A DNA stretch of 64,000 bases from Treponema sp. UBA4377 (GCA_002391235.1 DGRX01000018.1:103364-167363); one strand, 5' to 3'. Counted from the first letter of the stretch, positions 52,033-62,200 are shown. Numbers and translations: made by a program. The notes: generated by a model not told the origin, from the letters alone.

Positions 52033-52061
52033 AATCTAGCGCGCGCAAACTTTTTTGTCAA
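52033..52061 (-). promoter_or_regulatory. Promoter of the efflux operon
   Basis: TTGACA (52056-52061), 17-base spacer, TAGATT (52033-52038) on the minus strand. The predicted start falls within operator 2. Confidence 0.75.
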
Positions 52062-52379
52062 GCGAATTTCCGCGCATTTTATATGACAAGCAAAGCCCGC
52101 GAATTTGTCACCACGCCAGCCCAGGGCAAACGGTCGTGAAAAGAGCCAAAACGCGGAAGTGAAAAAGTCCGCCCGCCCACTTTGAGGCTGCCAATGCAGA
52201 CTCAATCGTGGGTTAGGGCGAGGCTTTTGAACTGGGAGCGTTTTGATTTTTTCATAATATGTTTGCCCTGTTGCCGACCGCTATTTTGCCTTGAAAATCG
52301 GCCAAAAATGCGCTATTGCAAAGCCTGCGACTGCAGGCGCTTGAATAAACTTCCTCTAGCAAAAGCGCATGAAATGCGC
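52062..52379. other. Intergenic stretch without a recognised gene
   Basis: About 320 bases between the divergent efflux promoter and the glgX -10 box (TAGAAT, 52380-52385). I see no convincing reading frame with a ribosome site. Repeated GCGCTA words occur near the right end (52310-52395). Nothing else is recognisable. Confidence 0.5.
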
Positions 52380-52393
52380 TAGAATAGAGCGCT

Positions 52394-54523
52394 ATGAAGA
52401 CTTTGACGATGCTTCCGGGAAGGCCGCTGGGATACGGCGCTATTGTGACGCCGCAGGGAGTGAATTTTTCAATTTTTTCCAAGGACGCGACAAAAGTGTC
52501 CTTGTGCTTTTTTCACAGCCCCAGCGCCCCAGAACCATATACCACCCTTGACTTTGACCCGTCCATAAATAAGACGGGATACGTTTGGCACGCGCTGATT
52601 CCAGAGGCGGCCGCCGGCGACCTTTACTTATATAGAATAGACGGCCCCTACGAGCCGGAACGGGGACTTCGCTTTGACTACAGCCGCTATTTGCTTGACC
52701 CCTACGCCAAGTGCTACAGCGAAGGCTCGGTCTACAAGGCCTATTCGGAATCCTCTACGCGCGGCTTGGACACAATGTACATAAAGGGCCGAACTCCGAT
52801 GAAGGCCCACCTCTTCCCTAAATGCGTCGTGATTGACGACTCGGAATTTGACTGGGAAGGCGACAAGCCGATAAACCGCCCCTTGGAGCAAAGCGTGATT
52901 TACGAAGTCCACCTTAAGGGCTTTACCGCCAACAAAAACTCAGGCGTCCAGCACCCCGGAAGCTACAAGGGCTTTGCCGAAAAAATCGACTATTTAAAAG
53001 ACTTAGGCGTCACCGCGGTGGAACTGCTTCCAATCCAGGAATTTGACGAAAACGAAAACGGCAACACCAACCCCAAAAACGGCGAGCGCCTCACAAACTA
53101 CTGGGGCTACAGCACAATAGGCTTTTTCGCGCCCAAAAACACTTACGCCTCGGACAGAAGTCCCGGCGGCCCCGTAAGGGAATTCAAGCAATTGGTAAAG
53201 GAGCTGCACAAGGCCGGAATCGAAGTCATTTTGGACGTAGTCTACAACCATACAAGCGAAGGAAACGAGCGCGGCTACACCTTTGAATTCAAGGGCATTC
53301 AAAACGACCAGTACTACATTTTGCCGCCGGACAAGCAGTACTACATGAACTATTCGGGCTGCGGAAACACCTTCAACTGCAACCAGCCCAACACGATGAA
53401 TTTTATCGTAGACAGCCTGCGCTACTGGGTTCAGGAAATGCACGTTGACGGATTCCGCTTTGACCTAGCCTCAATCTTGTGCCGCGACCAATGGGGCCAA
53501 ATGGCGGGCTTTCCGCCGCTGACCAACATGATCGCCGTCGACCCAATTTTGGCCAACACAAAAATAATCGCCGAACCCTGGGACGCGGGCGGCGGCTACC
53601 AAGTCGGATACTTTCCGGGAGGCCGCTGGTCCGAATGGAACGACCGCTTTAGGGACGACATACGCCGCTTTGTCCGCGGAGACGAATTCACGTCCACGGC
53701 GGCGGCCACTAGAATCACCGGTTCAAGCGACTTGTACTTTCACAACGGAAAAAGCCCCGCCGCCTCTATCAATTACGTTTCTTGCCACGACGGCTTTACG
53801 ATGAACGATGTCGTAAGCTACAACGGCAAGCACAACGACGAAAACGGCGAGGAAAACCGCGACGGAAGCGACAACAACAATTCCTACAACCACGGCTTTG
53901 AGGGCGAATGCACCAACGCCAAGATCGAGGCCTTGCGCAAGCGGCAGATAAAGAATTTCATCGCGATTTTGATGCTTTCGCAGGGAGTTCCGATGCTTTT
54001 GGGCGGAGACGAGTTCCGCCGAAGCCAGAACGGAAACAACAACGCCTACTGCCAGGACAACGAAACCTCTTGGTTTGACTGGTCGTTCCAGCAAAAGAAC
54101 AAGGAAATCCTGGACTTTACGCGCCGAATGATAGACTTGCGAAAAGCGCATCCAACGTTCAGCAGAAAAGACTTTTTTGGCGAAAGCGCGGAGGAAAAAA
54201 AGCGCGGCGTGGACGTGGTTTGGTACGACTTTGACGGCCGCATGCCCGATTGGTCCAAGCTGAACCGCTTTTTGGCCTGCGTGATTTACGGACGCGAATT
54301 TGACAAGGACTTTTACCTTGCGGCCAACACCGACACCCACGACATGAACTTGATTCTTCCCACGCCCGAAGACGGAAAGGCCTGGGCCCGCGTCGTGGAC
54401 ACTTCGTTTCCGGCCGGAGAGGAAGTCGCGGCCGACGGAGCGGAGGAAGTTTTGCAAGTCCAAAACCGCTACGTGATTCCCGCAAATTCCTTTGTGCTTT
54501 TGATGGCGGTGGCAAAAAAGTAA
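52394..54523 (+). CDS. glgX: Glycogen debranching enzyme (isoamylase type)
   Basis: A 709-residue GH13 enzyme with an N-terminal CBM48 domain (GRPLGYGAIVTPQGVNFSIF) and the catalytic barrel. The four GH13 regions are visible: DVVYNHTSEGN, GFRFDLASI (nucleophile Asp near 356), IIAEPWDAGG (acid/base Glu near 394) and SCHDGFTM (Asp near 465). It removes alpha-1,6 branches from glycogen or limit dextrin. The ATG has no ribosome site and TAGAAT ends eight bases upstream. It is followed by glgP, and the pair would degrade glycogen together. Confidence 0.95.
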   Translation: MKTLTMLPGRPLGYGAIVTPQGVNFSIFSKDATKVSLCFFHSPSAPEPYTTLDFDPSINKTGYVWHALIPEAAAGDLYLYRIDGPYEPERGLRFDYSRYLLDPYAKCYSEGSVYKAYSESSTRGLDTMYIKGRTPMKAHLFPKCVVIDDSEFDWEGDKPINRPLEQSVIYEVHLKGFTANKNSGVQHPGSYKGFAEKIDYLKDLGVTAVELLPIQEFDENENGNTNPKNGERLTNYWGYSTIGFFAPKNTYASDRSPGGPVREFKQLVKELHKAGIEVILDVVYNHTSEGNERGYTFEFKGIQNDQYYILPPDKQYYMNYSGCGNTFNCNQPNTMNFIVDSLRYWVQEMHVDGFRFDLASILCRDQWGQMAGFPPLTNMIAVDPILANTKIIAEPWDAGGGYQVGYFPGGRWSEWNDRFRDDIRRFVRGDEFTSTAAATRITGSSDLYFHNGKSPAASINYVSCHDGFTMNDVVSYNGKHNDENGEENRDGSDNNNSYNHGFEGECTNAKIEALRKRQIKNFIAILMLSQGVPMLLGGDEFRRSQNGNNNAYCQDNETSWFDWSFQQKNKEILDFTRRMIDLRKAHPTFSRKDFFGESAEEKKRGVDVVWYDFDGRMPDWSKLNRFLACVIYGREFDKDFYLAANTDTHDMNLILPTPEDGKAWARVVDTSFPAGEEVAADGAEEVLQVQNRYVIPANSFVLLMAVAKK

Positions 54524-54542
54524 CAAAATTCACCGATTTTGC

Positions 54543-54571
54543 TTGAATTTTATATGATTTGCTGATAAAAT
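54543..54571 (+). promoter_or_regulatory. glgP promoter
   Basis: TTGAAT (54543-54548), 17-base spacer, TAAAAT (54566-54571), then GGAGGAAG before the ATG at 54612. This gives glgP its own transcript start besides any readthrough from glgX. Confidence 0.65.
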
Positions 54572-54611
54572 TATAATAATATTTGCCTAAATTACAATTC
54601 CGGAGGAAGAA

Positions 54612-57062
54612 ATGGAGTTTGATTCAGAGAAATTTAAGAGCGCCTTGGAGGGCCGCCTTAAGAGACAATACGGCAAGGACATTTCCCACGCCAACATCCA
54701 CGACTTGTACGACGCGGTAGCCGCATCGACCCGCGAGTTCATCTTGGAAAACTGGATGGCGACCCGCGCCGAATACGAAAAAAAGCCCGTCCGCCAAGTT
54801 TACTATTTGTCGGCGGAATTCTTGATGGGCCGCGCGCTTTCAAACAACCTCATCAACATGCAAATCAAGGACGCGGTAAAAGACGTCCTTAAAAACATGA
54901 ACATCGACTACAACTTGGTCGAAGACCAGGAGCCCGACGCCGGCCTTGGAAACGGAGGCCTTGGACGCTTGGCCGCCTGCTTCTTGGACTCGCTCGCAAC
55001 CTTGGACTACCCCGGACACGGATACGGTATCCGCTACGAGTACGGAATGTTCGAGCAGCACATCGAGGACGGCTACCAGGTTGAGTATCCCGACAACTGG
55101 CTTCGCCACCGCGATCCTTGGGAAACCAAGCGCAGCGACTTGGCCGTGACTGTCCGCTTTGGCGGAAACATCGCCTACGGAAAAACTCCCGACGGACAAA
55201 ACCGCTATTATATAGAAAACGCCGAGGAAGTCACGGCGACTCCCTACGACATGCCTATCGTAGGATTCGGAACAAACACCGTAAACACGCTGCGCTTGTG
55301 GGAAGCCACCAGCCCCAACGGCTTTGACTTACAGCTCTTCAACAACATGGACTACAACCGCGCCGTCGAGCGCCAAAATTCCGCCGAAAACATCAGCCGC
55401 GTCCTTTATCCTAACGACAACGGCCCCAGCGGAAAGGCCCTGCGCCTAAAGCAGCAGTACTTCTTCTCCAGCGCGAGCTTGCAGGACTTGGTCCACCACT
55501 TTGTGGCCAACTACGGAACAAACTTCCGAAAATTCCCCGAGCTTCACGTAATCCAGTTGAACGACACGCACCCGGTTGTCGCGATTCCGGAACTCATGCG
55601 CATTTTGATGGACGAGTACGGAGTTAGCTGGGACGAAGCTTGGGACATTGTCACAAAGACATTCGCATACACAAACCACACGATTCTCGCCGAGGCCTTG
55701 GAAAAGTGGCCGATTGAAATCTTCCAGGGACTTTTGCCCCGCATCTACCAAATTGTCGAAGAAATCAACCGCCGCTTTGTGGACGACCTCCGCAAAAAGT
55801 ATCCCGACGACTACGACCGACAAAACCGCATGTCAATCATCGGAAACGGAAAGGTCAAGATGGCTTGGCTTGCGATTCACGCTTGCTTTAGCGTCAACGG
55901 CGTGGCCGAGCTTCACACCGAGCTTCTTAAGACTCAGGAACTTAAGGACTGGGCGGAACTTTATCCGGCCAAGTTCAACAACAAGACAAACGGAATCACC
56001 CAGCGCCGCTGGCTCTTGAACGCCAACCCCACGCTCGCCGAATTCATCACAAAGAGAATCGGCCACGGCTGGGAAAAGGATTTGACAAAGCTCAAGGGCT
56101 TGGAAAAATTCGCCGACGACGAGGAAAGCTTGAACGAGCTTGTAAAAATCAAGCATGAGAACAAGCAGATTTTGGCCGACTTCCTCAAGCACACGCAGAA
56201 CGACTTCCTTGACCCGGACAGCATTTTTGACGTCCAGGTAAAGCGCTTGCACGAATACAAGAGACAGCTTTTGAACGTCCTGCACATCATGTACCTTTAC
56301 AACCGCTTGCTTGACGACCCCAACTACAATCCGCCGGCCCGCACCTTTATCTTTGGCGCCAAGGCCGCCTCTGGCTACCGCCGCGCAAAGAGCATCATAA
56401 AGTTGATTAACACTGTGGCCGACCGCGTAAACAACGACCGCCGCGTTCGCGGAAAGCTTCGCGTTGTCTTTATCGAAAACTACTGCGTAAGCATCGCCGA
56501 AAAGATTTTCCCGGCCGCCGACGTCAGCGAGCAGATTTCCACCGCGGGCTTTGAGGCTTCGGGCACCAGCAACATGAAGTTCATGGTCAACGGCGCCCTT
56601 ACCTTGGGAACGCTTGACGGCGCCAACATCGAAATCGTGCGCGAGGCCGGCGAGGAAAACGCCTTTGTCTTTGGCCTTAAGAGCGACGAAATCATCAAGA
56701 TGGAAGCCGAGCACAGCTACAACCCGCAGGAATGCCTTGCCAGAAATCCGGCCTTGAACAAGGTTGTCGAACAGCTTGTTGACGGAACCTACGACCAGTC
56801 GCGCCAAATCTTCAAGGAATTGCACGATTCTTTGGTTTACGGCGTCGAAGGCCAGCGCCCCGACGTTTACTACGTTTTGGCCGACTTTGGCGCTTACTGC
56901 CAGGCCCACGAAAAAGTCGTGGCCGCCTACGCCGACCAAAAGGCTTGGGCAAAAAAGGCCCTAATCAACATCGCCAATTCCGGCAAGTTCTCAAGCGACC
57001 GCACAATCGAAGACTATGTCCGCGACATTTGGAAAGTTCAAAAGGTTGAAGTGAAGCGCTAA
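54612..57062 (+). CDS. glgP: Glycogen phosphorylase
   Basis: An 816-residue GT35 enzyme that releases glucose-1-phosphate from alpha-1,4-glucan. Hallmarks: YYLSAEFLMGRAL near residue 58, DAGLGNGGLGRLAACFLDS, and the pyridoxal-phosphate site EASGTSNMKFMVNGALTLG with Lys near residue 656. The length is that of bacterial and eukaryotic long-form phosphorylases. GGAGGAAGAA sets the ATG. It ends at a strong terminator. Confidence 0.97.
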   Translation: MEFDSEKFKSALEGRLKRQYGKDISHANIHDLYDAVAASTREFILENWMATRAEYEKKPVRQVYYLSAEFLMGRALSNNLINMQIKDAVKDVLKNMNIDYNLVEDQEPDAGLGNGGLGRLAACFLDSLATLDYPGHGYGIRYEYGMFEQHIEDGYQVEYPDNWLRHRDPWETKRSDLAVTVRFGGNIAYGKTPDGQNRYYIENAEEVTATPYDMPIVGFGTNTVNTLRLWEATSPNGFDLQLFNNMDYNRAVERQNSAENISRVLYPNDNGPSGKALRLKQQYFFSSASLQDLVHHFVANYGTNFRKFPELHVIQLNDTHPVVAIPELMRILMDEYGVSWDEAWDIVTKTFAYTNHTILAEALEKWPIEIFQGLLPRIYQIVEEINRRFVDDLRKKYPDDYDRQNRMSIIGNGKVKMAWLAIHACFSVNGVAELHTELLKTQELKDWAELYPAKFNNKTNGITQRRWLLNANPTLAEFITKRIGHGWEKDLTKLKGLEKFADDEESLNELVKIKHENKQILADFLKHTQNDFLDPDSIFDVQVKRLHEYKRQLLNVLHIMYLYNRLLDDPNYNPPARTFIFGAKAASGYRRAKSIIKLINTVADRVNNDRRVRGKLRVVFIENYCVSIAEKIFPAADVSEQISTAGFEASGTSNMKFMVNGALTLGTLDGANIEIVREAGEENAFVFGLKSDEIIKMEAEHSYNPQECLARNPALNKVVEQLVDGTYDQSRQIFKELHDSLVYGVEGQRPDVYYVLADFGAYCQAHEKVVAAYADQKAWAKKALINIANSGKFSSDRTIEDYVRDIWKVQKVEVKR

Positions 57063-57081
57063 ACAAAAAGCGTTTAAAGAC

Positions 57082-57113
57082 AAAAAAGGGCGGCCTCAAG
57101 GCCGCCTTTTTTT
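57082..57113. terminator. Bidirectional terminator after glgP
   Basis: GGCGGCC-TCAA-GGCCGCC (57089-57106) with A-run before and T-run of seven after. The minus strand also ends in a T-run, so it can serve the convergent S41 protease gene. Confidence 0.93.
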
Positions 57114-57138
57114 GTCGCAGACTAGCTCGGCTTGCGCT

Positions 57139-58968
57139 CTACTTTAAGCTCTTGATGTAATCGGTGAGCCAAGCGCGGTCGTACATTTTTTTCGCGTCCT
57201 CAATCGGATAGTCAGGCTCGACGCCTCCGTCAATTGTATAATACTTTCCGTCCCTGACCGCGGAAAATTTATAGTTGCCCGAAAAGGTAAAGGAAGTTCC
57301 GTCCGGCGTTATGCAGGATTGAACCACGCACGCGCCGCCGCTTGTCTTTCTTCCGACAAGTTTGGCCGCCTTGCTTTCCTTAAGGCAGCTGGCCATAAGG
57401 TTTCCGCAAGAGAAAGTCGCCGCGCTGACAACACAATAAACGTTCAAATGCCTGGAGGCGAGCGAGTCCTTGCTTGTAATCGCGCCGTCAAGGTCAATGT
57501 CGGCGCGGTAAGTGTTGGAATACTCCGAGCCGATTTTGCTGTTGGCGATGTCCAGGCGGGCGTATCCCTGGATCCAGCTCAAAAGGTACATGGCCGAGTC
57601 AAGGCTTCCGCCCGTATTGAGGCTGATGTCAATCACGACATTTTTTATCGGGCTTCCTTGCCTGGTTATCAAAGAGTTGGCGTAGTAAGCGATGGCCACT
57701 GGATCGCTTTCTTTTAAAAGATCGTCCATTTCATCTTGGATTTTTTCACCGTAGTAAAAGCTGTGGTTGTCCAAAAAGTTTTCAAAGCTGTCAAACGTCA
57801 CATAAGCCGTGTCGCCAATCTCCATGTAAGGAACAGGGCTGCCAGAGCGGTCTACGACATTCGTTCTGGAACGGGCGTTCTTGTCATGCTCCAATCCCTC
57901 AAGGAAGGGCTTCCAGTATTCCGTCTTGGGAACTTCCTTGTCCATCATAACGCGAGTTTCAAAAGACTTTCCTACGTAGGGACTCGGAGACTTCATAACG
58001 CAATGCATGTCGTCAAGGTAAATTACAATGAACTCTTTTAAAACCTCTTCCGCGGCCTTGGGCTTTCCAGCCAAAAATCTTTGCTTCAATCCATGCTTTT
58101 CAAAAAACTCGTCATAGCGGGCGTTTTCCAAAACCTGGTCCGTAAGGCCGTACTTTATTTCAAGCATCATAATCAGCTCTTGATAGTTAAAGAGCGCCAA
58201 GTCCGCGTCATAATTTTTTTTGTCGCTCTTGTAAAAAAGCTGCTCGATGGTTTTTCCCTTGGAATTTTTTGACTTGTCCGCAAAAGGTTCGTCCGCATGC
58301 AGCAGGAACAAATTATTGCCGTTGTAGGCCAAGCACAAGCCGTATTCGCTAAAAAACAAGTCTGATATAGTTGAAATTGGAAGGAAGAAAATTCCCTCAT
58401 GCTTGTACATTGGAATTCCATATTTTTTATAAAGCTCTATTCTAAGTTGACCGCGCTTTTTAGAGACAGTCGCGTTTTGAGCCTGGCGTTCCAAAAGATC
58501 CACGCGGAGAGCTCCGTTGGCTCCTTTTTGATGCGGATAGTTTGTCAAAAGGTCTCCGCCGTTTTTTGCGGCCGAGAACCTGCAAAGCATGTCATAATCG
58601 GAAAAAGTCACGCTTCCGTCGTTGGCGTCAAAACGCGCGTAGGATCCGTTCTCCCTCGTAAAGACGGCAGTGTTTCCGTTGACCGAATATGTGTGGTCAT
58701 GGCCCTTGTCAGCGTCCACAAATTCCAACGCCTTGTCAAAAAAATAAAAGGCCATCTCCAAATTCATATAAGGAATGGAATTTTTTTCATTAAAGAAAAC
58801 AAGTTGGATAGGCGCGTCCCATTTGCTGTCAGCCGCCAAAACATAGAGGTCCACCTCTTTTACGGAAACAGCCTCAACCTTAAGGCCTTTGCCCGCTCCC
58901 TCCTGCGCAGCCAAAGGGAAAATGGCCAAAAGCGCCGCCGCAAAAAAAATCTTCTTTATAATTCCCAT
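57139..58968 (-). CDS. Exported S41-family peptidase
   Basis: A 609-residue protein with a signal peptide (LAIFPLAAQ, cleavage near residue 21). The C-terminal third is an S41 (C-terminal processing protease/tail-specific) domain: VIDISLNTGGSLDSAMY, CVVSAATFSCGNLMASCL with the presumed nucleophile Ser in ATFSCGN, KLVGRKTSGGACV, and YYTIDGGVEPDYP. The N-terminal 300 residues are a divergent beta-rich domain; no clear PDZ domain is seen. It acts in the periplasm or at the surface; the substrate is unknown. AAGGAG precedes the ATG. Confidence 0.82.
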   Translation of the reverse strand: MGIIKKIFFAAALLAIFPLAAQEGAGKGLKVEAVSVKEVDLYVLAADSKWDAPIQLVFFNEKNSIPYMNLEMAFYFFDKALEFVDADKGHDHTYSVNGNTAVFTRENGSYARFDANDGSVTFSDYDMLCRFSAAKNGGDLLTNYPHQKGANGALRVDLLERQAQNATVSKKRGQLRIELYKKYGIPMYKHEGIFFLPISTISDLFFSEYGLCLAYNGNNLFLLHADEPFADKSKNSKGKTIEQLFYKSDKKNYDADLALFNYQELIMMLEIKYGLTDQVLENARYDEFFEKHGLKQRFLAGKPKAAEEVLKEFIVIYLDDMHCVMKSPSPYVGKSFETRVMMDKEVPKTEYWKPFLEGLEHDKNARSRTNVVDRSGSPVPYMEIGDTAYVTFDSFENFLDNHSFYYGEKIQDEMDDLLKESDPVAIAYYANSLITRQGSPIKNVVIDISLNTGGSLDSAMYLLSWIQGYARLDIANSKIGSEYSNTYRADIDLDGAITSKDSLASRHLNVYCVVSAATFSCGNLMASCLKESKAAKLVGRKTSGGACVVQSCITPDGTSFTFSGNYKFSAVRDGKYYTIDGGVEPDYPIEDAKKMYDRAWLTDYIKSLK

Positions 58969-58985
58969 ACAAACTCCTTCCCCGC

Positions 58986-59014
58986 ATTTTATTGCCCGCC
59001 TTTTGATTTGTCAA
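58986..59014 (-). promoter_or_regulatory. Promoter of the S41 peptidase gene
   Basis: TTGACA (59009-59014), 17-base spacer, TAAAAT (58986-58991) on the minus strand. It stands back to back with the tRNA promoter, the two -35 boxes being nine bases apart. Confidence 0.8.
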
Positions 59015-59023
59015 GAATAGCGC

Positions 59024-59052
59024 TTGACAAAAAAAGCGAAAACCGCTAATAT
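59024..59052 (+). promoter_or_regulatory. Initiator tRNA promoter
   Basis: TTGACA (59024-59029), 17-base spacer, TAATAT (59047-59052). The predicted start is about eight bases before the tRNA. Confidence 0.85.
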
Positions 59053-59066
59053 ATTCGGGCTTACGA

Positions 59067-59139
59067 CGCAGGGTGGAGCAGTTGGAAGCTCGTCGGGCTC
59101 ATAACCCGAAGGCCGGGGGTTCAAGTCCCTCCCCTGCTA
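59067..59139 (+). tRNA. Initiator tRNA-fMet (CAT)
   Basis: A 73-base cloverleaf. Acceptor arms CGCAGGG and CCCTGCT pair except at position 1-72 (C-U mismatch), the initiator hallmark. The anticodon stem ends in three G-C pairs (GGG-CTCATAA-CCC), also typical of initiators, with anticodon CAT. D stem GAGC/GCTC and T loop TTCAAGT are intact. CCA is not encoded. Confidence 0.95.
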
Positions 59140-59162
59140 ACTTGTTCCTTTTTATGGAAGTC

Positions 59163-59199
59163 AATGGCGACCTCAATTTATGGGGTCGCTATTTTTTTT
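59163..59199 (+). terminator. Terminator between the tRNA and carB, doubling as carB leader
   Basis: AATGGCGACC pairs with GGTCGCTATT (ten pairs, one G-U) around an 11-base loop, followed by T8. The next bases are GGAG, the carB ribosome site, so the terminator ends exactly where the carB translation signals begin. Confidence 0.85.
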
Positions 59200-59209
59200 G
59201 GAGCATACA

Positions 59210-62200
59210 ATGGCGTTGAATCCAAATATCCACAAGGTTATGGTCATCGGCTCGGGGCCGATCATTATAGGGCAGGCGGCGGAATTTGACTACGCGGGAA
59301 ACCAGGCCTGCCGCGCGCTAAAGTCGCTGGGCTTGGAAGTCGTTCTTGTAAACTCAAATCCGGCCACCCTTATGACGGACAAAAGCATGGCGGACGAGAT
59401 TTACATCGAGCCGCTTACGCTTAAGACGGTGGAACGAATCATAGAAAAGGAAAAGCCCGACTCCCTGCTTTCGACTTTGGGCGGCCAGACCGGACTTACG
59501 CTAAGCATGGAATTGGCCAAAAGCGGCTTTTTGGATTCCCACAAAGTCCGCCTCTTGGGAGCCGTTCCCGAAACGATTGACAAGGCCGAAGACCGCCAGC
59601 TCTTTAAGGACACGATGGAAAAAATCGGCGAGCCGGTTATTCCGTCAAAGGTCGTGACAAACTACCAGGACGCGATAGACTTTGTCCACAACGAAATCGG
59701 ACTTCCGGCAATCATAAGGCCTGCCTTCACTCTTGGCGGAACTGGCGGCGGCATTTGCAACAGCGAGCGCGAGCTTGACGAGATAGTAAGAAACGGCTTA
59801 CACCGTTCCCCGATACACCAAATACTTGTTGAAAAATGCATCGCCGGCTGGAAGGAAATCGAATTTGAAGTGATGCGCGACGGCGAAGGAAACGTAATCA
59901 CAGTTTGCTCCATGGAAAATGTTGACCCTGTAGGCGTTCACACTGGAGACTCAATCGTCGTCGCGCCGACCTTGACGCTGGCCGACAAAGAGTATCAAAT
60001 GCTTAGAAGCGCCGCGCTCAACATAATCAGCGAGCTTAAAATCGAAGGCGGCTGCAACTGCCAGTTCGCGCTAAACCCAGACTCGTTTGAATACGCCGTT
60101 ATCGAAGTGAACCCCCGCGTCTCGCGCTCGTCAGCATTGGCCAGCAAGGCTACGGGCTACCCGATAGCAAAAGTCGCGGCGCTCATCGCGGTCGGCTTTA
60201 CGCTTTCGGAGATTCCCAACTTTGTCACAAAAAAGACAAAGGCATGCTTTGAGCCGGCGCTGGACTATGTCGTCGTTAAAATGCCAAAGTTCCCCTTTGA
60301 CAAATTCGTTTACGCCAAGCGCGACTTGGGAACGCAAATGAAGGCCACCGGCGAAGTCATGGCGATTGGCCAAAGCTTTGAGGAGGCGCTTTTAAAAGCG
60401 GTTCGCGGAGCGGAACTAAAAACATCCTCACTCGACCTTCCTGCGTTTAAGAACGAAAGCAATCAAAAAATAATTTCCCGCGTCGGACAATGCTCGGACC
60501 AAAGAATATTCGCGATTTACCAAGCGCTAAAGCGAGGCCTTTTGTCGGTCCAAGAAATCCACGACATCACAAAAATCGACAAGTGGTTCCTATGGAAAAT
60601 ACAAGGAATAATTGAAAAGGAAAAAGGCCTCGGCGACAAGGGCGGCCTCCTCTACCCGCCGCGCTCATTTAAAATGGTCGACACTTGCGCGGGCGAGTTT
60701 TCCGCCGAAACGCCCTACTTTTATTCCACGACTGGCGGCGACAACGAGGCGGAGGAATACCTTGCGGAGCGGGAGCGCAAAAAGACAATCCTGGTTCTTG
60801 GCTCCGGCCCAATCCGCATAGGACAGGGAATTGAGTTTGACTACGCGAGCGTCCAATGCGTCCGCGCCTTAAAAGAACTTGGCTACGACGTGGCCATCGT
60901 GAACAACAATCCCGAAACCGTTTCGACCGACTTTGACACGGCCGACCGCCTTTACTTTGAGCCGCTCACTGGCCCTGACGTGATGAACGTAATCCGCGTG
61001 GAAAAGCCGGTCGGAGTCGTCGCGGCCTTTGGAGGGCAAACCGCGATAAACCTTACAAAGTTCCTCGACTCGCAGGGCGTTCCTATTTTGGGAACAAGCG
61101 CGGACTCGATTGACCTTGCCGAAGACCGCGAGCGCTTTGAGGAACTTTGCGACAAGCTTGGAATTTTGAGGCCGCGCGGAGTCACGGTATTCACAGAATC
61201 GGAAGCCTTGGAGGCCGCGGCGCGAATCGGATACCCAGTCCTCTTGCGGCCCAGCTACGTTCTTGGCGGACAAAACATGATCATCGCCAACACAAGCGCC
61301 GACGTAAAGGAATACATGGCGATAATCTTGCGGCAAAAAATTGAGAACCCGGTTTTGATTGACAAATACATGGAAGGAACGGAACTTGAAGTTGACGGAA
61401 TTTGCGACGGCCAAGACGTTTTGATTCCGGGAATCATGCAGCACGTAGAGCGGACAGGAATCCACTCCGGCGACTCAATCGCTGTCTACCCAAGCTGGTC
61501 AATCCCCGAGCATTTAAAAGAAAAAATCGTCAAGCAAACAACTGACTTGGCGCTGGCTCTTGGCACAAAGGGAATCGTGAACATTCAGTACTTGATTTGG
61601 AACGACGAGCTTTACATAATCGAAGCCAATCCGCGCTCCAGCCGCACCGTTCCGTACATAAGCAAGGTTACAGGCATTCCGATGGTGGCCCTTGCGACGC
61701 GCGCGATGATGGGCGAGCGCCTTTGCGACATGGGTTACGGAACAGGCCTCTACCGCGCTCCAAATTACTTCGCCGTAAAAGTTCCTGTCTTTAGCTTTGA
61801 AAAGCTTACCGACGTTGACACCGCTTTGGGACCAGAGATGAAGTCCACCGGCGAAGTTTTGGGAATCGCCCCCACGCGCGAAGAGGCGCTTTTTAAGGGA
61901 ATGGTCGCGGCCGGAATGAAAATCATTCGGCCAAAAGAAAACGAAGGCGACGATTCATGCCCGCGCGGCGTTTTGTTCAGCGTAAAGAAAACCGACTTGC
62001 GCGAGATTCCGGCTTTGGCCAAGCGCTTTTACGACTTGGGCTTTGTTCTCTACGGAACAAGCGGAAACGCCGACACTATAGAGCGAAGCGGCCTTCCTGT
62101 AAAAAGAGTTGCGAAAGTTCACGAAGACCCAAACGACAACATCATAACGCTTCTTGACAGCGGAAAAATCGCCTACGTAATCTCAACCTCCGCAAAGGGA

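Noticed and set aside
55833..56939. 368-codon minus-strand frame opposite glgP
   Set aside because: Mirror frame of a highly conserved enzyme; no supporting signals.
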